Below are positions 57,330 through 64,000 of a stretch of DNA of 64,000 nt, one piece after another. The DNA comes from Turritopsis dohrnii (lineage: Eukaryota > Cnidaria > Hydrozoa > Anthoathecata > Oceaniidae): positions 620,001 to 684,000 of the forward strand of contig BQMF02000053.1 of the NCBI GenBank assembly GCA_027922465.2, read 5' to 3'. The position numbers and the translations under genes are program-made. The notes under the pieces are model-generated. The model ran no database searches and was not told the origin of the DNA. It was given only the letters and a program-made list of their open reading frames with translations. How positions within the stretch are numbered: the first letter of the stretch is position 1; each line of letters begins with the position of its first letter.

Positions 57330-60300
57330 GTAGTTATTTTTTTTAGTAGGATACAAATGAGAGATGGGCTAGCCCATACTTTTTTCTTTATGCTTACAAT
57401 TTTAAATTTAGTTAAATTAAAGTTATATTATGGATGCTGCTTTATATCTTTAATGACTTCTGAGTACAGATGATTAACAGCTGCTATACTTCACTATGAT
57501 ATGGGCTTTCTAAAATACATGTTTTTATTACTTAAACTCGGTTACGGCTAAGTCATTTCAGTATGATTTTGATTCTAGTACCCTAAAGATGATCATGCTA
57601 CTGTTGGCAGTGTTCGAAGGGAGGTATGTATGAAAATGAGATAGACTTGTCCCCATGCTTCAAGTAAGTTTTTAAATGTCTTCTTGTTTCTTTTTTATAG
57701 TACCATAGTGTATCAACTCCTCCATTGTCTCCAAGGTAATGTCTACTCTGCTGTTACTATCATTTCAATGTAACATTGTCAAAGTTATAAGATGTTCTTA
57801 TGAATGTTTATACTGTTTATCAACAGCCTGATAACGTGAAAGGAAATACTACAAGAAGATAAACAAAGACCCTTGAAATTTCACCATCTTCTAATTCAAC
57901 TATTTTGCCCTAAAGAAAATGTGTATAGATTTAAATAATCTCTTTGTTTCATTTTTTTTGTTTTTATTTTTGTTTTGTTTTTTATTCAAGTTCAAGGACT
58001 ATTAAAATAAATAAAATACTGGAGAGAAGAATTAACACTTTGTTCTAGGCAACTGAAAAATAACATTTCAACACTCAATAATTAATTATCTGCAATTGTT
58101 GAGAGCAGTCTACATACTCCATCAGTAATGAAGTCTGTCTACTTCCTTATTGTGGAAAAAAAAAAAAAAAGATTACATGAACTTCCTTGCCTATCTATAA
58201 CTGAAAAGAATTAAAGTCTTGGTTCTCCAGGTGAAATTTATGTGCTCGCTTTCATGGTGTTTATTTTAGGGTCATGTCTGCCAATAACAGTGTTTCAGAA
58301 TTAGACTTGACTTATATCACTGATCGTGTCATCGGTAAGATAACATAATTGGTTTCAATATAATCTATTCTAAGTACTCTGTCTGGTGCCGAAATGAAAT
58401 TTACATTCCAGTGGATTCTCTTATGTAGCTATCTTTATTTTTTGGAGTGCATTAAGTCTTTTTTCACATCTGTATGTAAATCAAAATTGTTCTGATCATG
58501 AAGTGTTTTGTGCTTTGTGTTATTTGGAAACTGGCATGTAATAAAGTAAAAACGTTTTTTACACTTCTGAATATCAGTGACAATCTTATTGATTTTAATT
58601 AGTTTTTCTTTACTGAGTTAGGTAATAACATTTATTTAAGTAAATTAATGAAGTGAAATAAAATTTGACAATTGATAGTTATAAATGTAAGCACCTGTTG
58701 GAATGTCAACATAGATTTTGTGCTAGCTTAGATTTGTGTGCATGGAGTACAAAATTCCCCCAGCATTGCATCTTATAGAATACCGTAAACTGGTGAACAT
58801 TTTAGGAAAATTTTAGTGTCCTTTTTTGTTTTCAATGTAGTAATGTCTTTTCCTGCAAGTGGTATGGAATCAATGTATCATGTTAGCCTACTGAAAGTTT
58901 TGAAAATGTTACAAAAAAGGCACGTAGAAAAGTACAAAATCATTAATGTGTCGGAAAGACGATATGATATTTTGCAACTAAATGAACCAGGGCAGGTAGT
59001 TTTTGCATGCCATTATTGATTTCTTTTTTACATGATATGCATAATAATATAATAATATAAAATAGTGCATAATTGTTTAAAAAATGGGTTTCATTTTCTA
59101 TTTGAGGTGCTGGATTTTGGCTGGCCAGATCATCTTGCACCACCCTTAGAAAGACTGCATAGGTAACAATAACTTCTATACTTCTATATTTGTTTATTAT
59201 ACAGTGTATAATGTATCATGATTAAGCTAATGGCAAAAACCTAAAGGTTTAAAATGTGCCTGCATTGAAGAATAACCATCAATGTATCTATATAATACCA
59301 AGAAGTTTACTTAAGCTGAATGAAGACAGTCTTTTATTGCTTGCATATAATGTTATTTAGAATTATTAGCACAATACATTCCTGGCTTTTACAGGATCCT
59401 AAAAACGTTGCGGTGATACATTGTAAGGTATGATGTTCATATCACCTTTCTGCATGATAACATGTTTGTTTTAATTTTTTGTATTATGCTAAACTGTGTA
59501 AGCATAATCAATATTCGCTATACAACAATTTAGGAAGAGAATTTTGTTGATACAATTTTTTATCTTTCTTTTAAGGGTGGGAGGAGTCGAGTTGGTGTTG
59601 TCATTGCTTCGTACATTCAATTCAGTAAAAATTCGCCAAGGTATAAACATTCACTTTTGAAGACTATTTATATACTTTAAATAAAACTTCTATTACTGCA
59701 AGTACTTCTAATGAATACATAAAAGTCAATGACCAGTGGGCAAAATCGTCAAAAAAGCCACTGCGATGAAGAGCATTTTTATTGAAATAGTGTGTATATT
59801 TCTATAGAAATGCTTTCCTTCGCTGTGATTTTCATCAAATTTTCCCACAGGGTGAATAGGTACCATAAAAATAATCTGAACTCTTCATGAAGTTTCGTTA
59901 TAACAAGCTAGCTTATAATCTTCCATACTTAAGTTATACTTTACCTAGTAAGGCATCGAGGCATCCTTATTTTTCATCAACAACTGATGAGTACCTGTGC
60001 CAATTTATTGTACATTTTCTTCCTCCTTCAAAAGCAGCTTTTGAGAGCTTCCTAGCATCACTATAACTATAGCAAAGAATTTGTATATTCGATACTGATC
60101 TTTAAGATTTCACATGCAACGACTTCGTTTCTTTCAGCCCGCAAGGTGCATTAGACTGGTTTGCATTAAGACGATATTACGATGCAAAGCTTGAGGGAAC
60201 AACACAGCCATCTCAGAAAAGGTATAGTGCTTACTGTAACAGCATAACAGCATAAATTTGATTTTGTCTCAGAAAATAATAAACGTTCTCGTGTTCTAGA

Positions 60301-63300
60301 TATGTACGTTATTTAAGTCGTATATACGAAAGAGATGTACTCATCACAAACAAGTAAGGTTTTTTTCATTTGCTTTCTTCTAGGCTCTTGCCTTCAGACA
60401 ACATGAATGGCTCATGTGATGTGAAATTAGTTTACAGTAACCTTTGGTGTACTAGCGTATATAATGTACCACCTCTTCTGTTTTCATTCTGTGTATAGCC
60501 GCTCAGGTTATCAGTTGTGAAGTTCTAACTTACCAGTCCGTAGGGCATAAAACAAGGCAGGCGAATTTTTTGCAATTAACTCATTTTTATTAAATAGTTT
60601 GTTCCTCCCACTGACTAATGTTTTCGATTCCCTTTTTTGACCTACAATTTCCTCAAAATGATGTCATCAGGGTCCAGCACAGTCCACTTTACAAATCGAA
60701 AAACCATCTAACTTGTAAACCATTAACTAATTAAAACGACTTTCTACAAGACCAACTCACTGTGATGTTATCGGTTAAATAAACGTATGTTTCGAAACAT
60801 TTTGCTCTACTCAACCGTCAATAAAATAATCCAAGACTTGTCTAAATTATCAAACGATGAGCATTACTTGATGTTTTAAATTTTGATATGCCATGCTAAG
60901 GCCTTTTCATTTTACTTTTTTGATATGACGTGAGAAACATCCTTGGATTCGAGATTGATAATCAATGTACAAGGAATAATAATGCAAATAATGCAAGAGA
61001 TCACGTGAAAGGATTCGCGAAGATTTGTATATTTGTATGTATCGAAGCGGAATGCGAATTTAAAACTGTTAATGAAACATTTTGTTGATGAATTCGAAAT
61101 AGAGAATTGCCACCTAAAACTTTATTTCAATCGAACTTAAGTTATGCATTTGTTTACTCACATCGTCCTGCACTCTCTAGTTTATCTGTATAGATACAAT
61201 TAAAACTTTATTTTACTTGATGACGCACAGCTTTTACAACATTTTTTAAATTAAGTAACTGGGAGTTTTAGTCCTTGGGCTTCCATCCGTAATGGTTGAT
61301 TCTTCTGCCTACCGACTTGTAACTTGTAGGTGACTTACCGCCAGAGATAGTATAACATTGCTCTAACTTGGTCGAAGGTCAGTGTGTTTTAGTGTAATAA
61401 GTGTCATTTTGAGGGACTGCGGATGAAACAGTCTATTTTGACTTATAAAAATGAGTAAATGGAGTAAATAAAGGAATGAAAGTGTTTCAACAGTGATGAT
61501 TCAACAACTTGGTGCCCAAGTAAGAATAAGATCCGACTGTCACCTGGCAACTACTTTCCCAAATAACCAAAAAAAATCCATTTTTAATAGCTGCTGAGTC
61601 AGCAGAATACTTCTACTCTCTCTTCTACTCATTGTTTGCGTTAGTTTCGATAAAAAGAAATTCTCTTTGTGTGCCTCAAAACCCATTATTTAGTACATTG
61701 CCCAATGATGGGATTGTGTAATGAATATTTTATTCACAGGTGTGTATCTTTTCAAAACTTGATAATGCACGGCGTACCTTTGTTTGGAAATGGTGCTGGC
61801 TTGCAATTTTGTTTGAAGATTTATCAAGGCTACCACTTGAAGCACACAACCAAGACTTAGTAACTATACTTATCATATTCTTCATACATATGCTTTGTAT
61901 TTAAATCAGAAAATATATTTTAAAACGTAACTTAATTTCAAGGCCGAGTTAGTGTTTTGTAAGAGATATTATAACGATATGAGCTAACAGCCTTTATCTA
62001 TTTTAATCCAAATCTAATTTATCATAGTTGAGATGCTATGTTATAGAAGAGTTTGATTTGTGAATTCTGTTCATCTACTTTTAGCTGCGTTACACCGAGC
62101 TCACAGAGGGTTTATATAGCCATAGGCAATGATGTACAGGTACAGGGGGATGTTATGGTGAGATAATCTATATTTATATTATCTGTGCACATAGTTTGAC
62201 TTCACTATGTGTTTGAATTATGAAAGAAATCTTTTATTTCGTTGTTGAAACCACTTTTGGTATCCACTGCTTTGTTAATAGCTCTCAATAAAAATATGCA
62301 AAACTCATGCACTGTGTAAGAACAGTTAATTCATTATAGGCTAAGATTTGTAGATATTATATATTGTGATAAAAGCGTGTAAGACTTATAACTTAAAAGG
62401 ATTTTTAAGGGTGTAGTTTTAATTTGTTTGCTAATCTGTTCTAGATAAAGTGTATCCAGCAAGGAACCGCCTGTCAGAACGTTATATTTCGTTTACAATT
62501 CCACACAGATGCCATAGATGGTTGTGTTTCGGTTTTTGGAAAATACGATTTAGACGAAGCTTTCAAAGGTATCAGAACTGGATATATATCTTTTAAAGCT
62601 TTTTTTTTGTTGTTTTTTTAATTTTCTTTCGTTGGGTATGAATGAAATTTCAAGGATAGATTTTTTTTGCGTGTTCGTCGAGTTACGAAGTCTTTCGTTT
62701 GATGGACAGTTGACTCTTGAAAACCTGAACACTTGATAACTCCTCGATAACTCGAACTATATTTCCGGTCTTCTGAGAGTTTTCCAGTTTTCGTGATTGA
62801 ATTATAAAATTAACACCACGATGATAATGAAAGCCAAAAAACTTTTTAACGATCGCTATTTTTAGCTAGTTCCAATGAAAAATATAATGAAATAAGTCAA
62901 AATGTACGCCAAACGCCCTTCCTGATTAGTTTCCGCCAAAAAACGAGAAAAAAGAACATCGAGAAAGTTTTGCTTTTCCTCATTTGATATTCTATCTAAA
63001 TATAATTCAATTGTTTGAAATAATTCTGAGACAGATTTTTTGGTTAAGCTGATAAGACTTTTCTAAATGCTGTAGAAAACGCTGTCTGCTTATGAAATTT
63101 TATACGGGCTTATGTAAATGACTTTCAGCGTTTAAAAATTCTCATGATGTAACATTTTGCACATAATTGCAAAATTGGAAAACTTTTTTTGTAAGGAGAA
63201 ATAATTTGTAATTCTTGAATAGGAAGACCGTTTTTTTCTTTTCACAAGCGAAAGCATCTGTTCCCTATCTCCCAGTTACTTTTGTTTTTAGAATCTCGCT

Positions 63301-63369
63301 TCCCTGACTCGTGCTATATCGAATTCATATTTTCACCAACCAGTGAAGAGCAACGTTGTCAGGAAAAAG
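53225..63369 (+). CDS. Tensin, N-terminal part (17 coding exons), continues beyond the window
   Basis: Tensins link integrin adhesions to actin. Exons: 53225-53428, 53959-54070, 55829-55866, 57273-57329, 57579-57623, 57701-57735, 58270-58334, 58841-58995, 59107-59162, 59361-59427, 59576-59640, 60138-60221, 60300-60353, 61740-61859, 62085-62157, 62445-62568, 63292-63369. All phases agree over 1,432 nt (477 codons). Domains: Cys/His finger-like start (CPLCLVRF...HWQLFH), C1 domain (residues about 69-135), short linker with STPPLSPR, PTP-like domain from LDLTYITDRVIVMSFPASG, WPD loop (VLDFGWPDHLAPPLERL), P loop with Cys277 and Arg283 (HCKGGRSRVG), QPSQKRYVRYLSRIY, then C2 (VIFRLQFHTDAIDGC, VFGKYDLDEAFK, FPDSCYIEFIFSP). 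The SH2-PTB end lies right of the window. The first ATG could instead be internal. Confidence 0.88.
59734..59848. mobile_element. AGTGGGCAAA MITE, copy 3, in a tensin intron
   Basis: Begins CAGTGGGCAAAATCGTC and ends TTTTCCCAC, with GATGAAGAGCATTTTTATTG and GTGTATATTTCTATAGAAAT inside. Lies in the intron after the P-loop exon. Confidence 0.75.
61266..61386 (-). repeat. SINE (family 2) 3' fragment in a tensin intron
   Basis: Reverse complement of the body of the SINE at 32,562-32,822: GGCTTCCATCCGTAATGGTT, GACTTGTAAC and TTACCGCCAGAGATA are shared. The tRNA-like head is absent. Confidence 0.75.
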
Positions 63370-64000
63370 GTATTTTGAAGCTTGTTTTTTTTTTTGCTTT
63401 ATGCCAAAGACCTTTTTTAAGGATAGCTCAGTATGCATCTCTGCAGGCCTGTTATAAAAAAAAAAGACTTTATTTTGGAATATAGTCGAAAAACATCATT
63501 GTTAATAATCCTGATGTTTACCCGCTGAACACGTTTGGCAAAAAGTTGTCAATGACATTTTTTATTCTTGTATTCTGTTGTCAATATAAAGGCTTCTGCC
63601 TTTTATCTATTGTAAATGTTTGATACTTGACAATCCGAACACATGTGGAGCGAGTTTATTCACCTTAATGCACTTAATATTCTCATAAAGAAGCAAATAG
63701 TTTCGCATGCGATTAACTGGTAATTACAGTTCGACGTCTATTTAATAAAAGGATTTACGAAGCCATGCTACCCTCTTATGTAATGTGTAAGAACTAAATC
63801 TGCAAATTCTAAACATGTTTCTGAAGAGGCCTGTCTGATAACTCTACACACCGAAATTCAACAGATCATGTACATTCTGTGTTTGCAAATAGATTTATGT
63901 TGTAAGAATTAACAGATGTCTGTGATGCAACTAAGCACTCCTTCAATTTTATTTACCAACTGTGATATCACATATTTTTTTTCTCTCTTGTCTTTGGTTG
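63370..64000. other. Tensin intron, running off the window
   Basis: No exon recognised after the donor at 63,370. The linker, SH2 and PTB exons expected for a tensin should follow to the right. Confidence 0.6.

Noticed and set aside
59163..59400. Tensin exon starting at 59,397 after TTTTACAG
   Set aside because: Starting at 59,361 instead keeps phase and supplies the expected IISTIHSWLLQ segment ahead of the P loop, matching the tensin pattern.

Overview
This window is AT-rich animal genomic DNA. It has spliced genes with GT-AG introns, tRNA-derived SINEs, a Helitron, LINEs and a DIRS-type retroelement, and no bacterial operon layout. The two large host genes are metazoan proteins (an ICE1-like subunit of the little elongation complex, and a tensin). 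An invertebrate such as a cnidarian or sponge would fit, but nothing here fixes the species.

The left part, about 1-38,000, is a graveyard of nested mobile elements. A decayed Helitron (1-5,219; Rep domain, linker, Pif1-like helicase) is interrupted by a small TA-flanked MITE (969-1,253) and by a 5'-truncated LINE on the minus strand (about 1,771-3,796), which itself carries a short GCGG-rich repeat. Mariner-like MITEs follow, one nested inside another (6,699-8,102 around 6,950-7,731) and a third at 10,049-10,677. A broken DIRS-like tyrosine-recombinase retroelement lies on the minus strand (about 11,460-14,907); a second copy of the 969-1,253 MITE sits inside its left inverted repeat. Further right are a 1.2 kb dispersed repeat present twice, a cysteine-protease-like pseudogene, a SANT/Myb-like pseudogene split by a fold-back element (20,387-22,202), several copies of a CAAA/CAGA-tailed repeat, an unrecognised 266-295 codon reading frame (31,411-32,301), SINEs, a second fold-back element with the same CCCAG termini (34,374-35,980) and a LINE 3' end (36,060-36,775).

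The right part, about 39,000-64,000, is gene territory on the plus strand. An 18-exon ICE1-like gene (39,280-51,186, 1,859 codons; the splice phases close exactly) is followed 2 kb downstream by the first 17 coding exons found of a tensin gene (53,225-63,369, continuing past the window). The tensin part encodes a zinc-finger-like N terminus, a C1 domain, a PTP-like domain with an intact Cys-x5-Arg loop, and a C2 domain. Introns of both genes carry small MITEs.

The strongest candidates for something undescribed are the pair of CCCAG-ended fold-back elements with palindromic GACGTC or AACGTT subrepeats and 2-bp target duplications, the 124-bp micro-MITE in an ICE1 intron, and the orphan reading frame at 31.4-32.3 kb.
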